Virus record (IMG/VR): IMGVR_UViG_3300011116_001020 | Location: 1-38,396 of that record | DNA from: a virus | Length of the DNA stretch: 38,396 bases | Strand: one strand, 5' to 3' | Shown: positions 1-8,067 of the stretch, in pieces | How the letters are laid out: every line of letters starts with the position of its first letter | Numbering within the stretch: position 1 is the stretch's first letter | Position numbers and translations under genes: made by a program | Notes under the pieces: model-generated | The model's input: the letters and a program-made list of their open reading frames with translations, nothing else | What the model was told of the DNA's origin: nothing | Databases searched by the model: none

Positions 1-174
1 CAGGCAATCGGTGTGGGCATCGGTGGTCCGAATGCTCAGGTGCTTATCAACAACAACGACGATTTCAGCCGTTTCATCATCCTGATTTGGCAACTTTACG
101 CTGGTTTTGAAATCCTGAACAAGGATTTCGTTACCACCGCTTTCAGCTTCGTGCAAGATGACGGCACCGTCTGA
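1..174 (+). CDS. C-terminal end of a structural protein (partial)
   Basis: An open frame enters from the left edge and ends at TGA 172-174, giving the last 57 residues of a protein. The residues read as a folded C-terminus (NNNDDF, LIWQLYAGFEILN, TTAFSFVQDDGTV). Codon choice is C-ending and uniform, like the gene that follows 36 bases later, as expected for abundant virion proteins. Position ahead of a run of structural genes suggests a capsid or other major virion protein, but I do not recognise the family and the N-terminus is missing. Confidence 0.7.
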   Translation, partial: QAIGVGIGGPNAQVLINNNDDFSRFIILIWQLYAGFEILNKDFVTTAFSFVQDDGTV

Positions 175-210
175 TAATTAATAACAAACATCCAACAAAA
201 GGAAAAATAA

Positions 211-1020
211 ATGACTTATTTGTCTGCTAAGAAAATCTACCCAGGCAACTGGGCTGAACCCCTGAACGGCTGGTACAAGAACATTGATGCCACTACGGAA
301 GGCGGTTCTTCTCTCGATAGCGCTCTGGGCGGCCCCACTTCCGTCCTTGCTGTTCCTGGTTATCGCTACTTCCAACAGCGTGGTTATGTCCCCGTGACAA
401 CCACTTCTGGTGCTGGTGCGGTCGCCTCTGCTGCTGTGATTGTTCCCTCGCCTTATCGCCAGGATGACACTCGTCCTGACATCACTGGCATGGTGATCTC
501 TGGTAGCAGCGCCCTGCCTGCTTACGTGTATCGCACTGCAGTTTCGGTTGCTTCTGGCTGGGGTGATGGCCGCGTTGCCTCTGGTATCTACGCTGCTACC
601 GGTAACGTTCTGTCCTTTGGTCGTAGCAACGGCGGTAGCCCCACTGCTGCCTCTGGTGTTGGTGAGAGCGTCATCCAGGCCAACCTGACTTCCACCACCT
701 CTGGCACTCAGGCCGGTGAAATCTTCTTCGCTGGTGGTTCTGCCGCTTATGGCACCAACCCGTTCCTGACCGCTACCGGTGCCGCTGGTGTGACTAACAC
801 CAATGTGTACTACAGCGCCACTGCTGCTACTACCCTGCGTGTGTTTGCTAAGGGTGCTGCTAACGACACTGCTACCTCTGGTGGTTTCTATATCTCCAGT
901 GGTGATGCATCTGCCGGCCGTACTGGTTACTTCGTTGTTGAAGTGTGCTACATCCAACCCGATGTTGCCCCTGGCTACGAAGATATCGATGGCTACCTGC
1001 TTGGTCGCACAGTCAGCTGA
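211..1020 (+). CDS. Gly/Ser/Ala-rich virion structural protein
   Basis: This 269-residue protein starts at ATG 211, preceded by an AAGGA ribosome-binding site about 8 bases upstream. It is rich in Gly, Ala, Ser and Thr, has no membrane segment or signal peptide, and is probably mostly beta. Its codons are strongly biased toward C-ending forms, more so than downstream genes, which points to high expression. The C-terminus (VEVCYIQPDVAPGYEDIDGYLLG) is less repetitive. Together with the partial gene before it, this is a good candidate for a major virion component such as a capsid, decoration or tail-tube protein. I do not recognise the family, so the role is inferred from composition and position only. 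Confidence 0.75.
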   Translation: MTYLSAKKIYPGNWAEPLNGWYKNIDATTEGGSSLDSALGGPTSVLAVPGYRYFQQRGYVPVTTTSGAGAVASAAVIVPSPYRQDDTRPDITGMVISGSSALPAYVYRTAVSVASGWGDGRVASGIYAATGNVLSFGRSNGGSPTAASGVGESVIQANLTSTTSGTQAGEIFFAGGSAAYGTNPFLTATGAAGVTNTNVYYSATAATTLRVFAKGAANDTATSGGFYISSGDASAGRTGYFVVEVCYIQPDVAPGYEDIDGYLLGRTVS

Positions 1021-1032
1021 ATAGGTTAAACT

Positions 1033-1057
1033 AGGACCAGTTACTGTTTCTGGTCCT
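1033..1057 (+). promoter_or_regulatory. Hairpin abutting the start codon of the HhH gene
   Basis: AGGACCAG (1033-1040) and CTGGTCCT (1050-1057) form a perfect 8-bp stem with a 9-base loop. The 3' arm ends one base before ATG 1059. There is no T-run after it, so it is not a normal terminator. Folding would bury the ribosome-binding region of the next gene. Similar hairpins sit directly before three other genes in the window. Confidence 0.6.
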
Positions 1058-1058
1058 T

Positions 1059-1469
1059 ATGCTTTACCAGCACACAAAAACCAAGGCTCGCGTTAAGGTG
1101 ATCAGTGAGTTTGATAATGGCGATTGGTTCATGGTCGAAGATCAAGACGGTCGCCTTTTCACTGCATACAAAAGCGAACTTGCGCCAGATGAAGAAGCGA
1201 CCAAGAAAGTCAAAACTCTTCAGGTAAAAGATAAGGCTGCCAAAGAAGAACCACGTGATTTTCCACCTGATCACCGTTTGAATCTCAATACTGCAACCGC
1301 ACAAATGATTGCGGATCACATTAGGGGTATTGGATTAAAGACTGCTCGTGAAATCAAAGATCTTCAAATGTCTTTATCGGGTGAAAGGTTTAACAACCTG
1401 GAGCAGCTCAAACAAATCAAACGTGTTGATTGGGAGGCCGTCATTGCGGCAGACCTGATTCGGGTCTAA
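1059..1469 (+). CDS. Helix-hairpin-helix protein (ComEA-like C-terminal half)
   Basis: This is a 136-residue protein. The N-terminal half (residues 1-55) is a small beta-like region (ISEFDNGDWFMVEDQDGRLF) followed by a charged linker. Residues about 73-136 match the helix-hairpin-helix pattern of ComEA and related DNA-binding proteins: LNLNTATAQMI, then GIGLKTAREI, then LEQLKQIKRV. Such domains bind DNA backbone without sequence specificity. It lies between structural genes, so it could be a virion-associated DNA-binding protein or a DNA-processing factor; the sequence does not decide. The start ATG 1059 lies just after a strong hairpin, and an intrinsic terminator follows the gene. Confidence 0.75.
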   Translation: MLYQHTKTKARVKVISEFDNGDWFMVEDQDGRLFTAYKSELAPDEEATKKVKTLQVKDKAAKEEPRDFPPDHRLNLNTATAQMIADHIRGIGLKTAREIKDLQMSLSGERFNNLEQLKQIKRVDWEAVIAADLIRV

Positions 1470-1485
1470 CTCATCTCCTCAAATG

Positions 1486-1508
1486 CCCCTGGGAAACCAG
1501 GGGTTTTT
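1486..1508 (+). terminator. Intrinsic terminator after the HhH gene
   Basis: CCCCTGG (1486-1492) pairs with CCAGGGG (1497-1503) around a GAAA tetraloop and is followed by TTTTT. This is a textbook rho-independent terminator on the plus strand, 17 bases after the stop codon. Confidence 0.9.
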
Positions 1509-1537
1509 AAGTTTTAGAATGAGAAATAAAACATAAT

Positions 1538-2275
1538 ATGGCTGGCATTACTTACTTTGGGCAGGTAGGTTCCACTGGAACATCTACAGGTCCACACAAG
1601 CATTTATACATTAAAGATCTGCAGACAGGCAGCTATATCGATCCAGCAACTCTGCGTTCAGTTCAAGCAGGTTTCCGTATCGGACAAAATCGTATTCCAG
1701 CTTTAATCAAAGATTCAAAAGGTGGCTATGCCATCAATCCAGAATCAGGAATTACAATTACTTCTAAATTTGGTAGGCGCGGCGCACCAACGCAAGGTGC
1801 TAGTACTTTCCACCAGGGAGAAGATTGGTCCTTGCCAGAGGGAACGCCTATCTATTACGAGGGCGCGGGTACATATAAACCATTAGCCAATCAAGGGGGT
1901 TTTGGTAATCTTGCCACATTTACAACACCTGACAGTAGATATGAAATCGGTGTTGGCCACATGAAGACCTTAGGCAAAGAAGGCAGTGTTGGCGGTTTAC
2001 CAACTGCAGCTCAACTTGGTGCGCAACCCCAAGCATCTGACCTACAAAGAGAGAACGATATTCTTAAGGCATACATGTATGGTGCAGGTATTGGCGTACC
2101 ACAGCAAGAGAAAAAGAAAGATTTTAAAACAACCTTTAGGGATCAGCTGATTGGTCAAATGCTTGATCAAGCATTAAACCCAACAGCTTTTCTGCCCAAT
2201 TACGTATCTCAAAATCCTTTTCTTCAAGGGCAGTCTTCTGCCACAAATGACTTTCTTGGCGGACTCTTTGGTTGA
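1538..2275 (+). CDS. M23/LytM-type peptidase with circularly permuted motif order
   Basis: This 245-residue protein carries all the zinc-site motifs of M23 (LytM) endopeptidases, which cut peptidoglycan peptide bridges, but in permuted order. The motif normally at the end of the domain, GxTSTGPHKHL with H20 and H22, is at the N-terminus. The normally first motif, FHQGEDW with H92 and D96, and the third, VGHM with H141, follow. The start at ATG 1538 is firm because a terminator lies just upstream, so the N-terminus is not simply mis-set. The last 80 residues are a Gln/Lys-rich tail that could anchor it in the virion. Its place among structural genes suggests a virion lysin used at entry. Activity is inferred. 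Confidence 0.75.
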   Translation: MAGITYFGQVGSTGTSTGPHKHLYIKDLQTGSYIDPATLRSVQAGFRIGQNRIPALIKDSKGGYAINPESGITITSKFGRRGAPTQGASTFHQGEDWSLPEGTPIYYEGAGTYKPLANQGGFGNLATFTTPDSRYEIGVGHMKTLGKEGSVGGLPTAAQLGAQPQASDLQRENDILKAYMYGAGIGVPQQEKKKDFKTTFRDQLIGQMLDQALNPTAFLPNYVSQNPFLQGQSSATNDFLGGLFG

Positions 2276-2314
2276 TTACTTGCTTTTATAATTAAGAGAC
2301 AACGATACCTAGAA

Positions 2315-2776
2315 GTGCAATTAAGCGACTACGATAAAAGTAGAGTTCGTTACCATCTGGGTTACTTCACTGTTTCTGTTCCAGCGGGCGATTATGCCAG
2401 ACTGGAAGAAGCAATGAACACAATCCCAGATTCGTACTTCTATGACAAGTTAGCAATCCAGCTTGGTCGTTGTGATACTGCAGAGAAGAAGACGGAGGTC
2501 GCAACTTCGCCTTCTACTCGCCTGGAAAGTATTGCTGGTGACGTTGATCGTACAATTAGATCAAGTAATGCTAAAGAAGCATTAAAGGTTTGGGATGAGA
2601 TCTATCTCTACGAAACCAATCGTCTTGCCGGCATCTTGTACGTTCCTAACTACAAAGATCCATTCCAGGCAAGGTATCGCTACGAGCGGTCTGGCGCTGA
2701 ATTCATCCAGGCACTCCCTGGCCCTGCTGATGTAAGTGTTGGCACACGTCTTTATTTACATGAGGTTTGGCGGTAA
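2315..2776 (+). CDS. Unknown structural-region protein, 153 aa
   Basis: This gene starts at GTG 2315; no ATG lies near it in frame and the reading frame has normal phage codon use. The protein is soluble and charged, with an N-terminal segment (SRVRYHLGYFTVSVPAGDYARLEEAM) and a Tyr-rich C-terminal half (NYKDPFQARYRYERSGAEFIQALPGPADVSVGTRLYLHEVWR). Size and location between virion genes would fit a head completion or neck protein, but I see no diagnostic motif. It ends 2 bases before the next ATG, suggesting the two genes share a message. Confidence 0.7.
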   Translation: MQLSDYDKSRVRYHLGYFTVSVPAGDYARLEEAMNTIPDSYFYDKLAIQLGRCDTAEKKTEVATSPSTRLESIAGDVDRTIRSSNAKEALKVWDEIYLYETNRLAGILYVPNYKDPFQARYRYERSGAEFIQALPGPADVSVGTRLYLHEVWR

Positions 2777-2778
2777 AC

Positions 2779-3981
2779 ATGGCAACTCCCCGTCCCTTTG
2801 GAGCCCCTACGACATTTACTCCGCGCTTTACGCCGCAAGGTTTACTGCAAAGAAGTATTTCCCAAACAAATGCTGATGCTGCTGCTGCTGCTGCACGCAT
2901 TCGTTCATCTGGTGGAGCAGCAAGGACCACTGGGTTTAATCTTGGTTCTGTAGGAAACATGCTAAGGTCACTTGGCGGTGCGTCTGCAGGTAATGTACTT
3001 GGTAAAGCCAACCTACTATTACAAATACCTGCTGTTTATGCGCAAGCACGACAAGTTTTGAATCCAAAAGATAACATTGTTACTTCATTCCAGAATTTAG
3101 GTACTAGCATTCAAAATTTAAATGTGCCGTTAGCAAAACAACGTCATTATGTAGGCTCTGATCCTTTTGCAGTACGTATGAATAGGGCTATTGAAGCAGC
3201 GGCTGCTTCTCAACCTCCTCGCAGCGGAGGTAGTAGCTTCATTGGCCCTACCCAACAAACTTACGAAGTTCCTGGTGTAGGCATTTTTGAGCAACGCACT
3301 GGTAGGTTCCTTGGCCGTGGTTCAAGTCAGCAAGCAACAGGCACTCCCTCTGGTACTCCAGCTGCAGAACGTGCTTATCGTCAAGAAGTCTCTAGTATTG
3401 CTCAGCAAGCTGCACAGAATCCTGAACTGCAACGCTATGAGAAAGAAAGTGCGGCAGCTGCTGCATCTAAAGATCAGGGCAGGATGGATGCTGTGCGTGA
3501 TTTAGGTATGCAGATCTGGGCTCAAAAATACGGTAAACCGGGTGACTTGGCATCTAGAGTGAAGCCCGGTCAATCTGGATATGATGTCATCCAACGCACT
3601 CTTGGTGCGGGTCAGATGGGTTCTCCGATGAACTTCGGCTTTGATTCCTCAAGCCCACTGGCAACTACACCACCTGTTGCTGCTCCGTCTTATGCAGGCG
3701 TAACACCAGCTAGCCTTCCTGGCGCAACCCCGCTCCCTTCTAATGCTTTCTCTGGCATGGTAACGACTCCCTATGATCGTTTCAATGCCGGTCAAACTCT
3801 TACGAGTGCTCCTCTTGGCATGCCAGGCGCACAGATCCCTGGTACTTATGAAGGTGCAACAGGTGTTCAAGGCATGGGTGCAAGCCTTGGAGCAACGCCT
3901 TCTATGTTCAATCCTTCTGATGAGAAAGCTAAAGCACTACTGGAAGCTTTTAAAAACAAACAGTTTGGTGTGCAAAAATAG
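2779..3981 (+). CDS. Ala/Gln/Pro-rich structural protein, 400 aa
   Basis: I start this at ATG 2779 rather than an in-frame TTG at 2767, which would overlap the previous gene. The protein is low in charge, rich in Ala, Gly, Gln, Pro and Ser, and has long disordered-looking stretches. Helical patches include QTNADAAAAAARIR near the N-terminus and DEKAKALLEAFKNKQFG at the C-terminus. There is no membrane segment and no recognisable enzyme domain. It lies between the M23 gene and the tail lysozyme, and composition resembles internal virion or tail-tip proteins. I do not recognise the family. Confidence 0.7.
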   Translation: MATPRPFGAPTTFTPRFTPQGLLQRSISQTNADAAAAAARIRSSGGAARTTGFNLGSVGNMLRSLGGASAGNVLGKANLLLQIPAVYAQARQVLNPKDNIVTSFQNLGTSIQNLNVPLAKQRHYVGSDPFAVRMNRAIEAAAASQPPRSGGSSFIGPTQQTYEVPGVGIFEQRTGRFLGRGSSQQATGTPSGTPAAERAYRQEVSSIAQQAAQNPELQRYEKESAAAAASKDQGRMDAVRDLGMQIWAQKYGKPGDLASRVKPGQSGYDVIQRTLGAGQMGSPMNFGFDSSSPLATTPPVAAPSYAGVTPASLPGATPLPSNAFSGMVTTPYDRFNAGQTLTSAPLGMPGAQIPGTYEGATGVQGMGASLGATPSMFNPSDEKAKALLEAFKNKQFGVQK

Positions 3982-3984
3982 TTA

Positions 3985-4050
3985 ACTGGCATTGCATTGC
4001 ATGTAAGCCCAGCCGACTGGACACAGATCCTTAGATCTACGGGGGCCAGT
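3985..4050 (+). ncRNA. Possible structured RNA in a 216-base gene-free stretch
   Basis: The gap 3982-4197 has no open frame of note. Within it, ACTGGC (3985-3990) pairs with GCCAGT (4045-4050) and encloses two perfect hairpins: CCAG-CCGA-CTGG (4009-4020) and AGATC-CTTA-GATCT (4025-4038). That is a three-way-junction layout. There is no T-run, so it is not a plain terminator. It could be a cis-acting leader for the downstream lysozyme gene or a small RNA. The evidence is pairing alone. Confidence 0.3.
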
Positions 4051-4197
4051 GTTGTTGCTTTAAACCCATGATTCTCTGCCCGAAATTTGTTAAACGAACC
4101 TTGACCTATCTGGCTTCAACCCTGGTACTACAAACAGTGTTTATCCCTGGTCTTAAGGCAAGTTCAAATTGGGTAGGAAGTTGAGAGCTCTATAGCC

Positions 4198-4857
4198 ATG
4201 TCACTTGATCCTAATGCCGCATTACTTGCTAGACGCCTCAAGCAGGCTGGCTATAGCAATGCAAACATTGCTGGAATCCTTGGCAACTTTCAACTGGAGT
4301 CAGGTTTCAATCCACGCGTAAATGAAGGTGGTGCAGTAGGCGCTCCAGCCGGAAAAGGCGGATATGGCTTTGGTCAGTGGACTGGAGGACGCCAAACTAA
4401 TCTGATTGATTTTGCTAGACAACGCAAGAAAGATCCTGGTGATCCCAACTTGCAAGCAGATTTTCTTCTGCATGAATTAGGTGGTCCAGAGAAATCGGCA
4501 GCTGATTATCTGAGGCAAGCCCAGTCTCCTGAAGAATCCGCTCGTCGGTTTGTTACAGGGTACGAACGTGCAGGTATTCCTAAAACTGAGCAGCGCCAGC
4601 AAGCGGCCAGAGCTATTTTTGGTAAGCTTGGCTTCCTTGATCAAACAGGAACTCCAACAAGTACGGGTCAGCGTTCAGTAGAGGATATCCTTAGCTCAAG
4701 CCTTGGTGGACAAGCCAGGCCCGAACTAGATAAAAAACAAAACATTGCAGATGCAATTCGCGATGCCGCACTGAAATCTGTGCTAGGTGCCATGACGCAG
4801 CCTCCAGTGGGACTTCCTGCCCTGCCTTCAATCATTAACATGTTCACTGGCCAGTAG
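4198..4857 (+). CDS. Phage tail lysozyme (lysozyme-like fold)
   Basis: This 219-residue protein begins at ATG 4198, with GGAAG and GAGAG purine tracts upstream. Residues 10-70 match the phage tail lysozyme family: LKQAGYSNANIAGILGNFQLESGFNP, with the catalytic Glu in QLESGFNP, then GYGFGQWTGGRQTNLIDFA. These enzymes cut the glycan strands of peptidoglycan and usually sit on the tail tip or inside the virion to open the wall at infection. The C-terminal 70 residues look like a linker plus a helix ending in LPSIINMFTGQ, perhaps for virion attachment. It is followed 4 bases later by the next gene. Confidence 0.85.
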   Translation: MSLDPNAALLARRLKQAGYSNANIAGILGNFQLESGFNPRVNEGGAVGAPAGKGGYGFGQWTGGRQTNLIDFARQRKKDPGDPNLQADFLLHELGGPEKSAADYLRQAQSPEESARRFVTGYERAGIPKTEQRQQAARAIFGKLGFLDQTGTPTSTGQRSVEDILSSSLGGQARPELDKKQNIADAIRDAALKSVLGAMTQPPVGLPALPSIINMFTGQ

Positions 4858-4861
4858 ATCA

Positions 4862-5128
4862 ATGGCAAGATTCGCTGAATACATGGATTATGACTACCTG
4901 CCCCGTAAGGCACTGACTGCGGGGTTTGGTGAGTCATTCTTACAGAATCCTCAAGGTGAATTAGATTATCTTGCAGCTAAGCGCTTCAAGTTTGATCCAG
5001 ACGATCGTGGTAGTGCATTCGGCACATTCCTTGCATTACAGCAAAATCCAAATGCGTTAATTGATGCCAAAATGAAGTTGCCTCCAAACTTTGAGGCATT
5101 TACAGCTATGTCGCGCATGGGCGGTTGA
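4862..5128 (+). CDS. Small unknown structural-region protein, 88 aa
   Basis: This gene starts 4 bases after the tail lysozyme stop, so it is very likely co-translated. The protein is soluble, aromatic and charged at the start (FAEYMDYDYLPRKAL) and contains FDPDDRGSAFGTFLALQQNP and IDAKMKLPPNFEAFTAMSRMGG. No motif is recognised. It may be an adaptor or chaperone for the preceding lysozyme or part of the virion. Confidence 0.65.
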   Translation: MARFAEYMDYDYLPRKALTAGFGESFLQNPQGELDYLAAKRFKFDPDDRGSAFGTFLALQQNPNALIDAKMKLPPNFEAFTAMSRMGG

Positions 5129-5188
5129 TCTGATAGAATAGCTTCATCAGGTAATTGATTCAAGCAAGGGATTAATTGGAGTAAGTAA

Positions 5189-5974
5189 ATGTCGTCAAGC
5201 TCTAGTAACAAACAGCCCCTGTTAGTTGACAGGCCTTTGCTTGATTCCGTGCGGGTCACAACTCAAACGGTTGGCAGTGCTGCTACTAATACATTGTTTG
5301 TGCAGGGGGGCCAAGCGCCATCAATCCTGGTGGATATGGATGCTTCGCTCAGCGAAGATAACAATAGCGGTGGCGTGGTTGATTCTATTACCATCAGCCG
5401 TAATGACTTCTACCGTGGCGCTGATTACACCGTTAATTCCACAACCTCTGGAACTCCAATCTCTTTGGTGAGCGGTCAGATTGTTTTTGTGTCCGCCACG
5501 GGTTCGTTGACTGGCGCAGGCGCTCCTTTTAGCGGTTACGGTTACTACACCTACACAGGCTCTGGCACTCTCACAGGTGTCAACTCAGCTCTTAATTACT
5601 CTGGTGGTATTGCCTCCGGTTTCCTTTACAACGGTATTGCTTACGGTAATCAACCTGCAGTGACCTTTGTCTTCTACCAGACTCGTGGTACGACGACACC
5701 CATTCCCGCCTCTGGTGACTACAGGTTGTTGTTTGCCAAGACAGTCCCAGCCAACAGTGGGGTGGTCGACTGTTCTGACGTGATGCCTCAACTGGCTACT
5801 CCTGTTGTCAGTGCAGGCAACACCAATGGTCTTGGTACCACGGCACCGTTGCGCAACAAAGGCATCTACCTGGAGCGTGGAGACCGCATCTACGTTGGTG
5901 TGTTCCCTGATGGCCCAAACAGCTCTGGCTACATCCCAGGGGTTCACGTGACGGCTCAGGGTGGCTTCTTCTGA
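5189..5974 (+). CDS. Virion structural protein, 261 aa
   Basis: This gene starts at ATG 5189 with a TTGGAG ribosome-binding site about 10 bases upstream. The protein begins with a Ser-rich tip, then runs as an all-beta Gly/Ser/Thr-rich body without membrane segments. The C-terminal part (NKGIYLERGDRIYVGVF, then GYIPGVHVTAQGGFF) looks like a closed beta domain typical of cyanophage capsid-decoration or tail proteins. Codons are C-rich like the gene at 211, which suggests strong expression. Its stop lies 2 bases before the next start, so it forms an operon with the 516-residue gene. Exact role unknown. Confidence 0.75.
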   Translation: MSSSSSNKQPLLVDRPLLDSVRVTTQTVGSAATNTLFVQGGQAPSILVDMDASLSEDNNSGGVVDSITISRNDFYRGADYTVNSTTSGTPISLVSGQIVFVSATGSLTGAGAPFSGYGYYTYTGSGTLTGVNSALNYSGGIASGFLYNGIAYGNQPAVTFVFYQTRGTTTPIPASGDYRLLFAKTVPANSGVVDCSDVMPQLATPVVSAGNTNGLGTTAPLRNKGIYLERGDRIYVGVFPDGPNSSGYIPGVHVTAQGGFF

Positions 5975-5976
5975 TC

Positions 5977-7527
5977 ATGGCGTCAAAGAGTGGAAACTCT
6001 TTTGGTAATTTCAAAGAAGGTAAATCATTTAATCCAAATTTAATCAAACCAATAACCACGGAGTTCTCTAAAGGTTCGGTACCTGATTCTCTTTACACAA
6101 TTGACAGAGAGGCATCTTGGACCAGGTGGAGACGTGGCTATGAGTTAGCTACAGCCAGCGTAACTGATACATCATACGAATATCCATTTACATATAGGAT
6201 ACCCTTGCCCCCAGGCGTATCTCAAACCGGTACTAATCCCCCAACAATTCCAGGTATTTTCAAAGGCTTCCCAACTTCTAACAAGGAGTTTGGCATGCAC
6301 TGGGCTGGTATCCGCGTAGCGGGTAGCCTACGTTTTGATAATGTTGTTAGTAGCGTAGGTAATTATGCTTACGTTGAATCTGTTACGGAGGACGATGAAT
6401 ATTGGTACGTGCAGCTCAAGGGTCCTTGGAGTACTTCCAACCCACTTCCTCCGCCATTGTATGTACCTGTTCCAGGAGTCCCTGGTGGAATTAAAGCAAT
6501 CAATGGTGAAATACTAGAGGATCGAATCATTACAAGAGGTGGTGTCCCTATAACACGCAATACCATTGATCCTGCTACCCAGAAACGTTATGGCTACGTT
6601 CAAGCTGTCCTGGTAGATACCAATCCGTTCACTGGCGTACTTACGTTAAGAAAGCGTGGATCTGTTGAGGCCACGCCTGATCGTGCGTTGATAACACCTG
6701 CGACAAGGCCTCCAGCTGTTGGCAGATTCTTTATGACAGGTACAAGATATTGTTGTTCCTGTCAGGATTTCACTCGACGTGAATTTGCTTTTATGATGAA
6801 TTTAAAGGAGAGCAACAAACGCTGCTTCCCTCGTGTAAGTATTGCGAATGTTAAGCCAGGTCGCAGAGATATCATTACTCTCAGTGGACTTGTCAATAAC
6901 AATGCAATGACGCCAGGCAATGTCAATAGGACAATGTCGATAATCTCACCAAGCACAGAGTACAATGTACCGCCGTCTATTGCCCCTACAGCTGCAACAA
7001 TCGCTGGTACAACAAGAGACAATCCTGGCGTATATGCAGATTTTGGCTCTGTTTACTTACGTGATATGAACCCAGCTCTTCCAGGAGCAGTAGCAGATGG
7101 TCCTGTCACATATGCTGATTATGCTACATCAAATAATGATCTGACATCTCTTACAGATACCTGGACACCCTTGTTGGATGAGTTTAGGTATTGCAAACAC
7201 ATCTATGCAATGCGTTTCAAGGAAGGCGTATTCCCACCCGAACCCTCTGATATCCCCATTGATGGAGAAGCAATTGTAGAATGGGAGCAGCGACTGGTAC
7301 GTGAAAATGAAAAGAACCAAGAGCGTATTAGGGTTGAGTTATCTACACATGCATTGTCATACATGGATGTGCCGCCCTATAACTGTCAATCACCAATGAT
7401 GATGCCAATGATGCAGAAATTGTTTAATGTTCCGTCTACTTTTGTTCTTATGCAGGGATTCTACATGTTTGATCGAGAAGGAAACATGTACCATCCTGCC
7501 TCTGGCGAAAAACCTTTAGCGAGGTAA
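5977..7527 (+). CDS. Structural-region protein with split SWIM-like Cys/His motif, 516 aa
   Basis: This soluble 516-residue protein lies inside the structural operon. Two segments stand out: YCCSCQDFTRREF, with C260 and C262, and YCKHIYAMRF, with C406 and H408. Together they give the C-x-C ... C-x-H ligand set and the flanking pattern of SWIM zinc fingers, except that about 143 residues separate the halves instead of the usual few tens. The insertion is Thr/Pro/Asn-rich. The C-terminus has a Met-rich stretch (SPMMMPMMQKLF). Zinc binding is inferred. The context says virion protein, but I know no structural family with this layout, so the function stays open. Confidence 0.7.
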   Translation: MASKSGNSFGNFKEGKSFNPNLIKPITTEFSKGSVPDSLYTIDREASWTRWRRGYELATASVTDTSYEYPFTYRIPLPPGVSQTGTNPPTIPGIFKGFPTSNKEFGMHWAGIRVAGSLRFDNVVSSVGNYAYVESVTEDDEYWYVQLKGPWSTSNPLPPPLYVPVPGVPGGIKAINGEILEDRIITRGGVPITRNTIDPATQKRYGYVQAVLVDTNPFTGVLTLRKRGSVEATPDRALITPATRPPAVGRFFMTGTRYCCSCQDFTRREFAFMMNLKESNKRCFPRVSIANVKPGRRDIITLSGLVNNNAMTPGNVNRTMSIISPSTEYNVPPSIAPTAATIAGTTRDNPGVYADFGSVYLRDMNPALPGAVADGPVTYADYATSNNDLTSLTDTWTPLLDEFRYCKHIYAMRFKEGVFPPEPSDIPIDGEAIVEWEQRLVRENEKNQERIRVELSTHALSYMDVPPYNCQSPMMMPMMQKLFNVPSTFVLMQGFYMFDREGNMYHPASGEKPLAR

Positions 7528-7530
7528 AAA

Positions 7531-7761
7531 ATGACTTACACCCCCAAATTTGGTGATGTTGTTGATGCAACAAACCCAGCAAGTCCTGAACAGACTGAGC
7601 GTAGACTCCATGGCTTCAGTACAATCTCATACGAAGGCTCACCAACGCTGTATACCGCCGGTGATGTCGTTCACATTCCGTATGACAATACAGAAGTATC
7701 CACGATGGAAGCAGTGGGTTTAGCATGGGCAGCCTATGCAAGTGGAGTCACACCTGCATAA
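7531..7761 (+). CDS. Small unknown structural-region protein, 76 aa
   Basis: This gene starts 3 bases after the 516-residue gene and ends just before a stem-loop terminator, so it closes this transcription block. The protein is acidic and soluble, with TPKFGDVVDATNPASPEQ at the start and an Ala-rich end (VGLAWAAYASGVTPA). No family is recognised. It is kept because of tight spacing, codon use and position. Confidence 0.65.
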   Translation: MTYTPKFGDVVDATNPASPEQTERRLHGFSTISYEGSPTLYTAGDVVHIPYDNTEVSTMEAVGLAWAAYASGVTPA

Positions 7762-7769
7762 GACATTAA

Positions 7770-7800
7770 AAAGCAGCCCCACAGGTTGAGGAGCTGCTTT
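7770..7800. terminator. Bidirectional stem-loop between convergent genes
   Basis: AAAGCAGC (7770-7777) and GCTGCTTT (7793-7800) form a perfect 8-bp stem whose ends give an A-run on one side and a T-run on the other. It sits between the plus-strand gene ending at 7761 and the minus-strand gene ending at 7807. The position fits termination of both. The 15-base loop is long and the T-run short, so strength is uncertain. Confidence 0.6.
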
Positions 7801-7806
7801 CAATGA

Positions 7807-8022
7807 TCAGGCGGCAACGGGCTCGGCTTGTTTGCTAAGGTGCTTCCTGATCGCAGCTACATTCCAGCGGTAGCTGTCCCTGGAGCGCGTCTCAGGGAAT
7901 GCCGCAAAATGAGGCCCAAGCTTCAAGGTGCCATCATCCCGATACTGGTATAGTGTTTTCTTGTCAATGCCCAGAAGTTCTTCCACTTGTTGGGCGGTGA
8001 CCCAACCTGGATGCTTGGCCAT
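7807..8022 (-). CDS. Excisionase/MerR-like helix-turn-helix protein, 71 aa
   Basis: This 71-residue protein fits the winged-HTH pattern of excisionase-type DNA-binding proteins: WVTAQQVEELLGIDKKTLYQYRDDGTLKLGPHF, then a basic wing (RSRDSYRWNVAAIRKHL). It is likely a small transcription regulator. It is antisense to the surrounding virion genes and divergent from the HNH gene at 8148, with 125 bases between that contain promoter-like hexamers on both strands. It may regulate itself and the HNH gene. No integrase is seen in the window, so a recombination role is unsupported. Confidence 0.75.
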   Translation of the reverse strand: MAKHPGWVTAQQVEELLGIDKKTLYQYRDDGTLKLGPHFAAFPETRSRDSYRWNVAAIRKHLSKQAEPVAA

Positions 8023-8067
8023 AAAGAAACAGATGTGTGCTCCTATACCCTATGGAGAAAGCGCGTC

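Noticed and set aside
3985-4050. A tRNA gene in the gap before the tail lysozyme
   Set aside because: The pairing gives two short hairpins within a stem, with 4-base loops and no T-loop or anticodon loop.
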